Assembly: GCA_944989445.1 (NCBI GenBank)
Contig: CALYLW010000060.1
Coordinates: 1,826,093 to 1,890,092, forward strand
Direction of reading: 5' to 3'
DNA length: 64,000 nucleotides
Origin: Ampullaceana balthica
Taxonomy: Eukaryota; Mollusca; Gastropoda; Lymnaeidae
Shown: one piece after another, positions 1 through 13,200 of the stretch
Layout of the letters: every line of letters begins with the position of its first letter
Numbering within the stretch: the first letter of the stretch is position 1
Notes under the pieces: generated by a model
What the model saw: the letters and a program-made list of their open reading frames with translations, nothing else
What the model was told of the DNA's origin: nothing
Databases searched by the model: none
Made by a program: the position numbers and the translations under genes

Positions 1-70
1 TCCTTCTATACAGAAGAATATTGCGTCATATGCTTATCCATGGTTTGTATTTAGTCCTGCATTCTTATTA
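1..70 (-). repeat. Fragment of dispersed SINE-tail-like element
   Basis: Read on the minus strand, this edge carries the string GATAAGC, then GACGCAATA, then CTTCTGTATAGAAGGA. The same series occurs at 10611-10706, 22276-22422 and about 43660-43710. In the last of these it forms the 3' part of a tRNA-headed SINE, so this is probably a fragment of that family cut by the window edge. The CTTCTATACAGAAG core is self-complementary. Confidence 0.55.
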
Positions 71-1355
71 GAGTATTGAATGTTTATTTAAGGCACTTAC
101 AATCATTGTTTATGTAAAGTTAATAGATTTTCCCAAAGTTTGATGCTCAAACTTCCAGTGATAAATTATTTTTTTAAAAATTCTGAAGTAAATTGTTTAG
201 TTTATTTATAAGTATAATATTATTGGCACTCTTTGTGTATGTGTTACTAATCCTGACCAATCCACTCAACCAAAATCTCTGTGTTTTTCATTATTCGTAG
301 CATCAGATTACCTGGACTTAAACTGAACTATTTTGTCAGATAAAATTCTCATTTCATTCTTTCAGATAGAAAACTATTACAAGAACTAAAAACAGAAACT
401 ATAAAAATTTTGTTAGTAAAAATAAGTTGTTCTCTTTGGAACTAAGTTCATAATTTACTGTAATCTTTTTATCCTACATATGATATATGCATATAATACG
501 TATATGATAAATGATTTCTTTAATTACTTAGGCCTTTTATTAATGATTAACATTTTTTTAAAATACATTATATTTTATTTGCATTTGTGACCTAATACTC
601 TCCTGAATATAAAGCAATTGTTTGTATATTGAAGAGATTCATTGCAATAATTTGATGTAAACAAAAATAATATTAAATACATGTAATGTACTTTGAATGA
701 TCAACACAGCATTTATTATTTAACACTTAGTTATTTGTTTGAGTTACTGTCAGTGCTATTTATGGCAAGCTGAACAAACTGATGAGACATCTTGCAGATA
801 GTACAACAAACTATTGGAGGCCTATAAAAAATTTAATAAAATTATACCTCATTATCAAAACATTTTAGAAGTTTTATTTAGCACAAAGACTATAAACTTA
901 TTCTGTTGAGTTTTCTATGTTAAAGTCTGCTAGGATATTCAGCAATTGAAAGTGAACACAAAGGATTATGAGAAATTTAGATTTCGTCACAAATAACAGC
1001 TCCCAAATTAACTACCATTTTCATAAATTCAATTGATTAACCATATCTACGTAAGACTAGATGATATGTTTCTTTTTGTCTAGCAAGTTGCCATAGGGAA
1101 ACTCTGAAAATGTATGTAACATAAACAACACATTTTAGATTTCATATTTGAGACTGCTGCAGTCTGTTAAGGTGAAAACTTATTAAAGTAAATCTCACAT
1201 TTAAAGTGAGCAGAAAAGTTTTTTTAACATTAAATATAGCAAAAATAGTAAATCTCATATCAAATTTCTAATCTTCATTGCAGAACCAGCAATTTAGACA
1301 AATGAATTTTATTTCAGCACCTATAAATATTTGCACTAAGTGCATGAATAAATTA
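71..1355. other. AT-rich noncoding stretch
   Basis: I see no long open frame, no exon flanked by good splice signals and no tandem repeat. It lies downstream of gene 1 on the minus strand and is best treated as intergenic. Confidence 0.5.
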
Positions 1356-1420
1356 TTTTTTTTGGCGCCCCTTGAAATTCTCCTCGCCCCCCCACGAAGA
1401 CAAACCTAAATCCGCCACTG
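1356..1420. repeat. Right end of a hAT-like element
   Basis: The segment ends in CCTAAATCCGCCACTG (1405-1420). Its reverse complement, CAGTGGCGGATTTAGG, is of the CAGNGGCG type seen at hAT-family termini, including two elements in this window. I cannot see the partner left end upstream, so it is a truncated copy. Confidence 0.4.
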
Positions 1421-2678
1421 GTGTATGTGTGTCATACATGTGTGAGGGAGTATACGTGGCGGAATCGCATCAGTTGATCAGCATCTATAAAACAATTTTC
1501 TGTTTTGGCAACCAGTTTAAATTAGTAAATGGTGGATTAGACCTAAATGCAATTTTTTAATTGTTACCGTTTAAAGAAATTCTTCATTCTTAAAGTTTGA
1601 ACTTTGCTGAATGGTTTCAAATATTCGGGTGCATAAGACTTTATATGTAAAAAGTCATGCCAGAGTTTATCGTAAAATTTATTGTTGTGAATTAACCGAC
1701 CAGTACCCCAGTGTGTATAGTTGAACCTTTAATATCTAATTAAAGGTTATTTTTCTTTTTTTTTCTAAATTAAAAAAAAATATGTTTAAAAAATGAAAAA
1801 GAAAAAAAAAGCTGCTGCATTTTTATCAGGTCAACAATAGCTGAAGGAGTGAATCATTATAAATGGTAGAAAAACTTGAATTACTTCTACTCTTGAATCG
1901 CGATTTTTAAAAATCTGTTTTTCTTAGAAAATACGTAAAAAGAATCTAATTACCTATACATCAGTATTTGCTACAGTTACGCCACCTCTAATTGAGTCTA
2001 ATACCGGTACAATACTTGACAGCTCACTGTACCTGTACAATACTGGCCAACTCCATTACCACAAACATTAATAATAAACGAATAAATAAAATAAATATGG
2101 TAATTAACAAAATTAAAAATAACTTATAAAAATAGTGCACTTTGAATGAAAATATTACATTAAATAAACTAATATTTCATCCATATTATATTTATTATAT
2201 GTAAACCTTTTTTGCTAAAAAACGTAAATTCTAAAAAAAAGAACAAGATTACAGAGCCAATAGGACTGGTCTAAACAACAATTTATTGACATATTGATTT
2301 GTGTAATTTAAGAAGAATATTTTAAGCATTTGATGTATATGCCATTAAATATGAAATAGAGCTAGTCTTTTTATGGATGGATATAAAAACATATATATAT
2401 TCTATTAAAGATTGTATATTTGAGATGCGCGAAATTCTTATAAACACAGGAAAAAGAAAGTGGAAGACATTAAAAATAGCCGAAAGGAAGTTTTTCATGA
2501 ATGTGACGAAGATGTGAACAAAAGTATACAAAGAGAGAAAAATGAGAAACTTTTTGTGAAATGTTAAACCCCTGTGTAATACGTTAACAATGATGTATCA
2601 GTCTAGGTACGTTTGGGGGAACGGGCTATATATGGTATTATCCGGCCTCCATCTTTATTGCCATGACAAAAGTCAAAG

Positions 2679-2726
2679 ATGGCGGACGAAGAAAAAAAAT
2701 TGTCCAACACCTGGCCTATTAAGTAA
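2679..2726 (+). other. Possible short first coding exon or upstream ORF start (weak)
   Basis: The string AAGATGGCGGAC places an ATG in a strong context and also resembles the YY1-type AAGATGGCGGC initiator. It opens a 15-codon frame beginning MADEEKK. A weak donor (AA followed by GTAAAA) overlaps the stop. The start lies in a GC-richer island, unlike its surroundings. No following plus-strand exon can be identified, so this may be chance or part of a repeat. Confidence 0.15.
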
Positions 2727-3860
2727 AATGGGGAAAGAAATGGGATAATACTTTAGCTATACCGAGAACAGAAAACATTCGAAAATGAAAAACATACGAT
2801 TTATTTTAAAATATTTTTTATAAATTAAGTACTAAAATCACTAATTTAAACGAAGTGAAAAGATATAGCAACTATAACTCACTTTTCACAATCCCGCCAG
2901 ATTTAAACTTAAAAATTATGCATTTAAAAAAAATATATTTATAATAACTTATGTTGTCTAAGCTTAAAATTCGCAAAAACTCTTCACACAAATCCAGCTG
3001 ACATATTTTCCCACATTCCGTTGATGGAGCATCGGACATTAGCCGGACTGTGAGTGATATTGAATTGGTTTATACACGCCACATAAATTAACTTCGTCAC
3101 TGCTTTTCGAATCCGTTGCAAAAAAATACCATACCCTAACACTTAAAAACTTCAAAAAGAAAAAAAAACTGGGAGGTGGTGAGGACTCCCCCCCCCCTTC
3201 CCTTGGGGACATGTGTCCTCATCCCCATAATTTAATTTGTTCTATTGATATCTCTATATGATGTATTAGCGTATTAATAAATTAAATAACGGGAGCTCTG
3301 AAAAAAAAATATCACAAATAGAGGGGGAGCTAACTCTTTGAAATGAAAACCAATTTTTTCGGCAAACGAACATTAGACGATGTTTTGTTGGCGATAACAT
3401 TTTGTTTTATTACTTCGGAAATTCAACTTTGGTAAGAGACAAATGTTAGCCAAACAAATGTTAGACAAACGAATATGCAGTTCATTTTTTCTTATATGTT
3501 TTTACTTTCATTTCAACATTGTCATTTCACGTAAAGCCAGACTTGAGTTGCATAAGGAAGAAAAACGTATTTGTTGTTAGATGTAGTTTAGTGAATAGCT
3601 ACATCCAACGGCAAAAATGTAATATACTACAACTTAACAATTTTTAGTAATTTGTGTGTGTTTTTTTTAATTTATTATTATTTTTTTTTAATTTTTTTTT
3701 CTTTATGGTTGTAACAGAAAAGCAGTAGCAGCGTAAAATCAACTAAATACAAATTCAAAAATACTTTGTGCATAAATTCAATGAATACCTCTAGGTACAT
3801 CAAATATCTAACGTTATCTTTAAACTTTTTTTTAAAAAAAATATAAATTTAAAAAAAATA

Positions 3861-3933
3861 AAAACATTGATAAGAATTATTTTTTAAATTAAAAAATATA
3901 AAAAAAATAAAAAATAATTCTTATCAATGTTTT
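3861..3933. repeat. Perfect 26-bp inverted repeat (hairpin)
   Basis: Arms 3861-3886 and 3908-3933 are exact reverse complements around a 21-nt A/T-rich spacer; each arm includes the core CATTGATAAGAATTA. It lies within or just beyond the 3'UTR of gene 1. It could be a small MITE or a transcribed hairpin. Confidence 0.7.
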
Positions 3934-4040
3934 TTTTAATTTTTTTTTAAAATTTAAAAATGATATAAAATTCAAGACTGATGAATATTTTTGAAAGATG
4001 ACTTCAAATAACCCCTATTCACATGACGTCACTGTTTGTT

Positions 4041-4225
4041 TCAACCCTTGTAGCCTGGATTGACAATGCCATCCTGTCGGTTAGTGGTACTGTCATAAGT
4101 TGGAGGTCCTTGAGCGTAACCGGGAGCTGGATAGGCTTGTGGATACTGTGGATAAGCTCCATACGGCTGTGGGGCGTATCCTTGCTGGTATCCTCCTGTC
4201 ATTCCACTTTGAGTGTTGCTTGTAC
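4041..4225 (-). CDS. Gene 1 exon 4: Pro/Tyr-rich cytoplasmic tail and stop
   Basis: The acceptor is TTTATTTCCCAG, just right of 4225. The exon completes a split Ser codon and adds 60 residues before TGA at 4043-4041. It shows repeated YPQ, QGY and PYG-type steps, then GPPTYD, and ends NPGYKG. PPTY fits the PPxY consensus for WW-domain ligands, a usual feature of CYYR1/Shisa-like tails. The plus-strand open frame over the same bases is a shadow. Confidence 0.9.
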
Positions 4226-7200
4226 CTGGGAAATAAACATTAATGACATGTGTCAATCAATACGTGAGTACTCTTCTCATTGTTGAAATGTATGGCTGGT
4301 ACTGATTACAAAAATGTTGTTCGATTAATCGGGAAAAAGTTAATCGATTAATCGCTTAATTTCGATTAATTATATTTTTTATAACTCATATTTAGATCAC
4401 GTTAACTTGCGATTCATAAGTTCACAAAACCGGTTAAGTCGCGGTAATTCCATGGCTACCAAATTTTGTGACGTAACACAGCAAATTATTTTTCCTATGT
4501 AAGAAAAAAGGAAGAGAACTTTTTTGTTTACGTATGCAGTATGCACGTCTAAATAAATAATATAATACTAAGGAAAAGTATATAAGTAACAAAAAATATA
4601 ATTTATAAATAAATTGGAAAATAAATATTAGAAATATTTTCCGACATTTTAATTGAATTTTAATTGATCACATTAATTTTAATCCATTAAATTGTTTAAC
4701 GATTAATCGATTAATTAATCGTTAATTTCCGCAGCCTTATTGAAATTAAATTTCATCCTTTAAATTTTATTAGAGACATTTAGAAGACTTTAAGCTCTAC
4801 AGTACTAGAGTTACAAAACAAAGTCATAGGCCATAGTCATCAATATTTGTTATAGGTTTGCATGCATGAAATTCTGTTTGGTTTGACACCTTTTAAAAGT
4901 AACTAACAAAAAAATCATGCAGTTTTTTTAGTTTCATCTAGTTTTAAAGAAGGATTCTTACTCTGTGCCACGACCACCGTGGGTTGCGCCGCTTGACTGT
5001 GGACCACGACACCGGTGTAGTAACGTCTGCGACAAAGACAGGCCGTCACGGCGATGATCGCCACAAGAATGATGCCACCGATTGACAGACCCACTGCCAG
5101 ACCGATACTGAAAACAAAAAAATGAACCGTATGGTGCAGTCTATTAGGCGTTACGTTTTTTTTGATAGATTGGTTTCATAAAGTCTGTCAGTTGAATACT
5201 GATTTGATAGATTGGTTTATACAGTCTGTCAGTTGAATATTGATTTGATAGATTGGTTTATACAGTCTGTCAGTTGAATACTGATTTGATAGATTGGTTT
5301 CATACAGTCTGTCAGTTGAATACTGATTTGATAGATTGGTTTATACAGTCTGTCAGGTGAGTATTGATTTGATAGATTGGTTTATACAGTCTGTCAGGTG
5401 AGTATTGATTTGATAGATTGGTTCATACAGTCTGTCAGGTGAGTATTGATTTGATAGATTGGTTCATACAGTCTGTCAGGTGAGTATTGATTTGATAGAT
5501 TGGTTCATACAGTCTGTCAGGTGAGTATTGATTTGATAGATTGGTTTATACAGTCTGTCAGGTGACTATTGATTTGATAGATTTGTTTCATACAGTCTGT
5601 CAGGTGAGTATTGATTTGATAGATTTGTTTCATACAGTCTGTCAGGTGAGTATTGATTTGATAGATTTGTTTCATACAGTCTGTCAGGTGAGTATTGATG
5701 TAATACAATGCTATTATAGACACTATCATTAGACACATGGCTCTGACAGAGTGGTATAAAAAAAAGTACATCAGGTAATGTCATACCTTTATTGGTCGTG
5801 TTAAGGCTAAGATGTGCTTAAATGTCGAAAATAGTAACGAAAATGTAATCAAACCCCATATCTAGATAAAAACTAAAGCGTGAAAGCCATATTGTGTATT
5901 TATAACATTAGTTGGGATTTTTACACTAACATACACTATATAAGTATAAGAAATATATCTTAATAAGAATCTCAAATATTTATTCGTTTTTAAAAAAAAA
6001 TATTCTTCTTGTCATTCAAAGAAAATCTTAATGAGTCGTCTTAAAACAAATGCTTTAAATATAAATATATATTCGACATGCGGACGAAAATGTCGTGCTA
6101 GAATAGGGTTAATACGCCACCAGAGGAAACACATGACAAATATGATGAGAGTGGTCATCGTCGACTACGATGGTTAATACGCCACCAGAGGACACACATG
6201 ACGGCCTAGCACAGGACACATGTGATGAGAGTGGTCATCGTCGACTACGACGGACGAACAACAACAAAAACAATATATATTTTTAAAAATGTTTATCAAC
6301 TTGTTTTTAAACTGAATAACGTGCCAGTAATAAAGATGGACAGTTCAACTCGACTTACTCCGTAACGTGCCAGTAATAAAGATGGACAGTTCAACTCGAC
6401 TTACTCCGTAACGTGCCAGTAATAAAGATGGACAGTTCAACTCGACTTACTCCGTAACGTGCCAGTAATAAAGATGGACAGTTCAACTCGACTTACTCCG
6501 AAATAGTTCATCTACACTTTACTGGTATGACCCCCTTTCCAGTCCGTGGCGGACTATGGGGCAAGTGATGTAGCGTTCACAAGTTTTTAGCCACCACTAA
6601 AGAGCAGGGGAATGTGTGGCCAGCACATTGCCCCAGGGGCCTTGCCGGTACCTGGGTTCGAACCCACGACTCGGGATCTGCCTCGGATCGATAGTCCAGT
6701 GCGCTACCACTTAGACCATCACACCCCTTTATTGGTATAAACTTTCGTTTAAAAATCTTCCATTAGTCAACTATTTCCTTGTTTTAATCTCCTTCTCAAT
6801 ACACAACAAATTACAGATGAAAACAACAGATGACACAAATGACTCAGATGATAGAAATGACTTAGATGACACAGATGATAGAAATGACTCAGATGATAGA
6901 AATGACTCAGATGATAGAAATGACTCAGATGATAGAAATGACTCAGATGATAGAAATGACTCAGATGACACAGATGATAGAAATGATTCAGATGACACAA
7001 ATCATCATATGACACAGATGACAGAAATGACTCAGATGACACAGATGATAGAAATGACTCAGATGACACAAATCATCAGATGACACAGATGACAGAAATG
7101 ACTCAGATGACACAAACCATCAGATGACACAGATTACAGAAATGACTCAAATGACACTAATCATCAGATGACACAGATGACACAAATAATCAGATGACAC

Positions 7201-10200
7201 AAATCATCAGATGACACAGATGACAGAAATGACTCAGATGACACAAATGAAAAAAAGATGACAAAGGAGGTAACACCAACCTATGACACATATTAAATGA
7301 ATAGAGAACATAAACAATTGATGTACATTTATTTGATACACATTTATTTGATACACATTTATCTGATACACATTTATCTGATACACATTTATTTGATACC
7401 CATTTATTTGATACACATTTATCTAATACACATTTATCTGATACACATGTATCTGATACACATGTATCTGATACATATTTATTTGATACACATTTATTTG
7501 ATACACATTTATTAGATACACATTTATCTGATACACATTTATTAGATACACATTAATTTGATACACATTTATTTGATACACATTTATTTGACACACATTT
7601 ATTTGATACACATTTATTTGATACACATTTATTTGACACACTTTTATTTGATACACATTTATCTGATACACATGTATCTGATACACATTTATTTGACACA
7701 CATTTATTTGATACACATTTATTTGATACACATTTATCTGATACACATTTATTTGACACACATTTATTTGATACACATTTATTTGATACACATTTATCTG
7801 ATACACATTTATTTGACACACATTTATTTGATACACATTTATCTGATACACATGCAGAGGCGTCACTAGGGTTGGTGTCACCCGGGGCGGTAGCTCATGG
7901 TGTCACACCTTCACGACTGAAGGGGCCATCCATAAATGACGTCACGCGAGGTTGCCGAGTTTTTACCCCACCCTCCCCCAGCGTCATACTTTGTCACAAA
8001 AACTTAAACCCCACCCCTTTTTTTACGATATGACGTCACAAAGCTTTGACATCCCCTCCCCCAAGCCGTATTTTCTCAACAAAAGTTAGCATGTTGCAAA
8101 TTATTTTTTGTCATTTAAATATGTATTTAGGGTAAGTCTGCACTGTAATATCGTAACAAGCGTGAAGTCATTGAAAACGTAATTAAATAAATGGTAAGCA
8201 ATCAAATATTTAAGTGGAACTTTTATTTAAAGTTTCGCGTTTTTGATGTGACGTCACATTTCTTAAACACCCCCCTCCTCGTACCACATCGTCACAGATG
8301 CGTGGACCCCTTTGGCGGATTAAAAGGGAAGGGGGTGCTGAACGGGCTAAAGCCCCCAATAATTTAAGGGCCACCAAACTTTTTATGAATTATAGTGTAT
8401 AATAAAGATGCAGGCCATTATGTTTGTACGAATCCCTGAAAATGCCTTGGACAGTCATACGGCAATGCTGCAAATGAGTAGGAAGTATAACGGAAACCAG
8501 GCTATTCTTCGTGAGAAGTGCATTGTAGCTCATTATGTGACGTGCACAGCTCATTCCTTTAATTTGGTTGGGAAAAGAGCAGCAGGTTATCCTACTGCGG
8601 TCAGATTTTTTTGTCTTCTGCAAAATCTTTATACCCGACTTGTTGCATCTACTCATTGTTGACAGGTACTTCAAAAATATATGAAATTGATAAATGCTAA
8701 CAAAGCCTTGTCTGACACAAGATGGTCAGCCTGACATTATGCTGTAAGGTCTGTTAATAGCTCATACTCATACCATAAGAATATCGCAGCACTAGAAGAA
8801 TTAGCAACGAATGAAAATCAGCCACGTGACTGCCGACTTGAAGAAGAAGGATTTCTAAAGGAAATTGAACAACTGGAAGTCGCTATTTTACTTGAAATTT
8901 GGGAAACAATTTTAGAAAGGAAGTCTCTCATTGAGTTTGTTAAAAAATAGCATTCTTAATTTTATTCCTATGAAGACAAAGGAAAGGAAAAGTCCGTGAT
9001 TAAAACAGTGTAAACAATCTTCAATACTATCAAACAAAAAAGAAAGCGTCAGTTTGATAAAGGGATATCAACAAAACAATATTCTCCTGGAGACAAAAAT
9101 TCAAGATTGAGGTATTTCTGGTAATCATTGACAAACTTTCTTAAGCCCTACAACATTGGTTAGGTGCATATAAATACATCCATGAGAAATTTGGCTTTCT
9201 TACAAACCTAACTGAGCTCAGCACTTTCTCCACCCGATGGGCAGCAGCCAAGTTAATGGAAGAACATTCAAGTGATTTCGAAGAAGGGGTTGGGTAAATC
9301 CGAAGCAACCGTTTCGTCCCCCCTCAATTTACTAGCAACGCCATCGAGCGGTGCCGGTTTAGGGCCAGGAGCGCTTGTACGGATTAGCAAAAAGTGCCGC
9401 GAAGAACGTATTTGGACGCCAGCTCTGAGGAAACCTTCCAGTGGGGGTTGCACCCTAGGTAGGTCTTTGATGATCACCCGGTCTGCGGCGGTCCTAACCA
9501 TGGAGACCCGTTTGCTTTGCCGGGATGGCGCCAAAGTGGTAGCGGGTCGTAGTAGGAAATTCCACTACCTCCTTGTGATGGGCAACTTAGTGGGAGGCAT
9601 CTTCGACTGTATGTCCTGGATGCTCAGGTGGCCGCTTCAGAAGCGACCGCTTTTTGGGGTGTTCCTCAGCTGTTACGTCTCTTTGGTGGCCAGATGGCTA
9701 AGGGGGTCTTCCGGGAAGACCCATAAAGAGCACTAGGCTCGGGGCTTCTAATTTTCTCCCACATGTAGGTTCGTGCTTGATTTCGAAGACTGCTTACCTT
9801 AGTCCAATTTTCAGAACTCTTTAAAAAGTTATTGTCCAGCCCCAGGCTCAGGGTTAGGAAAAGGAATTAGCACAAAGCGAAACTAAAAAAAACTTCCACA
9901 GAGCTAAAAATTTTGCTGCTTTTGAATGAGCTATATTTCACACAGTCCTTTACAAATGTACACATCGCACTTCGCATCTATCTTTCAATGATGACATCAA
10001 ACTGCAGCTGAGAGCGATCCTTTTCAAAGTTGAAAAGAATATATAATGAGAATTTGCATGGGACGAAAAAGGCTGAATATGCTCTCTCTAATAAGCATTG
10101 AAAAGGAACTTATAAGCTTACTCAGCTTTATTGACTTGATTGAAAACTTCGCCATTTGAAAAATTCGCAAACGAAAGTTGTTGGTTGAAATAATAATCAT

Positions 10201-13200
10201 ACATATTTTTCAATAATTTTTGTTATTTCAAATATAATTTTTTTTTAAAATACGGAATAACGCGTAATACTATTCTTTAAGGGGGCGCGTTCGTAAGCAC
10301 TAACAGCGTAAGTCGGGATGGGACCGTCGTAACGGGAGGACTACCTGTATATAAACATGCATATCTATGCGTTCATGCCTTTAATAAATATATATATATA
10401 TATAAAATATTAACTCAAAGACATTGAAATCATAATTTTCCTCTAGAAAAACATCAACAAAGAAAACCCATCATTTGATTTTTTTTCTTTGGGGTGGGGG
10501 GGGGTGGTGATAAAAATCGTATTCCCCCCCACCCCACTGTGGTGGAGGGATTAGTGAGGTGGGAATCGTTCATGGCTTTATATCTTTTAAAACAGAAGAT
10601 TATCTCTAATAAAAATGCAGGACTAAACACAAACCATAGATAAGCGTAGGACGCAATAATCTTCTGTATAGAAGGAGCGTCTGTAAACAGATAAGATAAG
10701 ATAAGAAGACACTGCCTCTTTCATTCCAGCCGTTTTTTAAAGATCTCTCTGCTGCGACTATTTCTTTTCTTTTTTTCCTAATTTGTTTTAATGTTGTTTG
10801 TGTGTGGGGACTGTTTTATTATTGCAAGTTAACTGATATTTTTTAATAAGAATTTTCACGTTTCACGTATTTCATTGTATTTCTTAATTTCTTTCTAGAT
10901 GAAAAAATCATCTTTTGTTTTCTGACATAAAATCGTACACAGTAAAATTTTAGGCTCGGGTGTCACCCCCTGATGGGTGTCACCCGGGGCGGCTCCCCCG
11001 CCCCCCTAGTGACGCCACTGTACACATGTATCTGATACACATTTATTTGATACAAATTTATTTGATACACATTTATTTGATACACATTTATTTGATACAC
11101 ATTTATTTGATACACATTTATTTGATACACATTTATCTGATACACATTTATCTGATACACATTTATCGGATACACATTTATTTGATACACATTTATCTGA
11201 TACACATTTATCTGATACACATTTATTTGATACACATTTATTTGATACACATTTATTTGATACACATTTATCTGATACACATTTATCTGATACACATTTA
11301 TTTGATACACATTTATTTGATACACATTTATTTGATACACATTTATTTGATACACATTTATTTGATACACATTTATTTGATACACATTTATCTGATACAC
11401 ATTTATTTGATACACATTTATTTGATACACATTTATTTGATACACATTTATTTGATACAAATTTATTTGATACACATTTATTTGATACTGTGTTTATCTG
11501 ATACACATTTATTTGATACACATTTATTTGATACACATTTATTTGATACACATTTAATTGATAAACTTTTAAATTGATACACATTTATTTGATACACATT
11601 TATCTGATACACATTTATTTGATACATATTTATCTGATACACATTTATTTGATACACATTTATTTGATACACATTTATTTGATACACATTTATTTGATAC
11701 ACATTTATTTGATACACATTAATTTGATACACATTTATCTGATACACATTTATTTGATACACATTTATTTGATACACATTTATTTGATACACACTTATTT
11801 GATACAGATTTATTTGATATACATTTATTTGATACACATTTATTTGATACACATTTATCTGATACACATTTATCTGATACACATTTATTTGATACACATT
11901 TATCTGATACACATTTATCTGATACACATTTATTTGATACACACATGTAAGAATTCATGACACTCTTATAACAAACAACGTTGACTGCAGTGAGGACTTA
12001 CTTAAAGGTAACATAACAACTTTGACCGCTATAAGGACTTACTTAAAGGTAACATAACAACGTTGACCGCTGTAAAGACTTACTTAATGGTAACAGAACA
12101 ACACTGACTTGTGTCGTAAGAGCAACATTGACCAGAGCAATAGTTGTAGCTGAAAGTTGCTGGGTCAAAACAGCGCTCAGCAACACAGGCTGGAATATCA
12201 ACCAGAAGGACATACATTAGAACTACACATTTATGGGGGCTTTATATGTGTGTATCAGTGTGTATACTTTTATTACAATTTCTTTTGAGTTGCCATTATT
12301 ATAAAAACAATTCTGTAATCATAGAAAGCTTAGATAAAATAGAAAATTGAATATAAAATATATACATATCTATGTATGTCAGTCTAGTTTAAAAAAATAG
12401 GACGTAAAGCTATGCACTATGCTAGGACGTAAAGCTATGCACTATGCTAGGACGTAAAGCTATGCACTATGGACTGTGAGAATAATAGATGAATTTATAT
12501 CATTTGAATGATTGACACTATCTTAAATAAATTAATTGGTACCTGCGTCTGGTTGTTAGAATATGTTCAAAAGCCGCAAACAATACAATGTACTAATGTA
12601 AGCACTAACTCACAATAAAATGGCATGTTAGCACTAACACACATTACAATGTCCTAATGTTAGCAATAACAAGCAATCAAATGTCATGTAAACACTGACA
12701 CACATTAAAATGTCCTAATCTTAGCAATAAAACACAATACAATGCCCTAATGTTGGCACGAACACATAATACAATGTCCTAATGTTGGCACTAACACACA
12801 ACACAATGCCCTAATGTTAGCACTAACACACAATACAATGCCCCAATGTTGGCACTAACACACAACACAATGCCCTAATGTTAGCACTAACACACAACAC
12901 AAAGCCCTAATGTTAGCACTAATACACAACACAATGCCCTAATGTTAGCACTAACACACAATACAATGTCCTAATGTTGGCACTAACACACAATACAATG
13001 CCCCAATGTTAGCACTAACACACAATACAATGCCCCAATGTAAGCACTAACACACAATACAATGCCCCAATGTTAGCACGAACACACAATACAATGCCCC
13101 AATGTTAGCACTAACACACAATACAATGCCCCAATGTTAGCACTAACACACAATACAATGCCCTAATGTTAGCACTAACACAATACAATGCCCCAATGTA

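Larger units (their letters stand above)
1421..4040. other. AT-rich noncoding sequence, including probable 3'UTR of gene 1
   Basis: There is no convincing coding region. The part next to 4041 should contain the 3'UTR of the CYYR1/Shisa-like gene, which is transcribed on the minus strand. A minus-strand AATAAA occurs near 3671-3676 and is a candidate polyadenylation signal. Homopolymer-rich stretches (3660-3700, 3820-3960) and a hairpin at 3861-3933 are the main structures. A GC-richer spot near 2630-2690 is listed separately. Confidence 0.45.
7855..11020 (+). mobile_element. Complete but decayed hAT transposon with 8-bp target duplication
   Basis: Terminal inverted repeats are CAGAGGCGTCACTAGG on the left and CCTAGTGACGCCACTG on the right (one mismatch). 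They are flanked by an exact 8-bp duplication, TACACATG, at 7847-7854 and 11021-11028. Both features are hallmarks of the hAT superfamily. Sub-terminal GTGTCACCCGGGGCGG occurs near both ends. Inside are a hAT/ZMYM1-like transposase pseudogene (8408-10170), a nested GGGCC-type MITE (7921-8313), a nested retroposed 493-bp insert (9285-9777) and a SINE-tail fragment. A 206-bp relative with the same ends lies at 24474-24679. Confidence 0.85.

Noticed and set aside
5541..5732. Plus-strand donors CAGGTGAGT in the 41-bp array as splice sites
   Set aside because: They are on the strand opposite to gene 1, and no plus-strand exon joins them.
6700..6727. Functional tRNA gene at the SINE head
   Set aside because: A- and B-boxes are present but a paired acceptor stem is not, and the body continues as a SINE.
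6817..7083. Asp/Asn/Ser-rich acidic secreted-type protein
   Set aside because: Pure short-unit repeat without start context or splice sites.
7316..11960. Frames of repeated YLIHI or VYQIN
   Set aside because: The 15-bp unit is a multiple of three and lacks stops; not a repeat protein.
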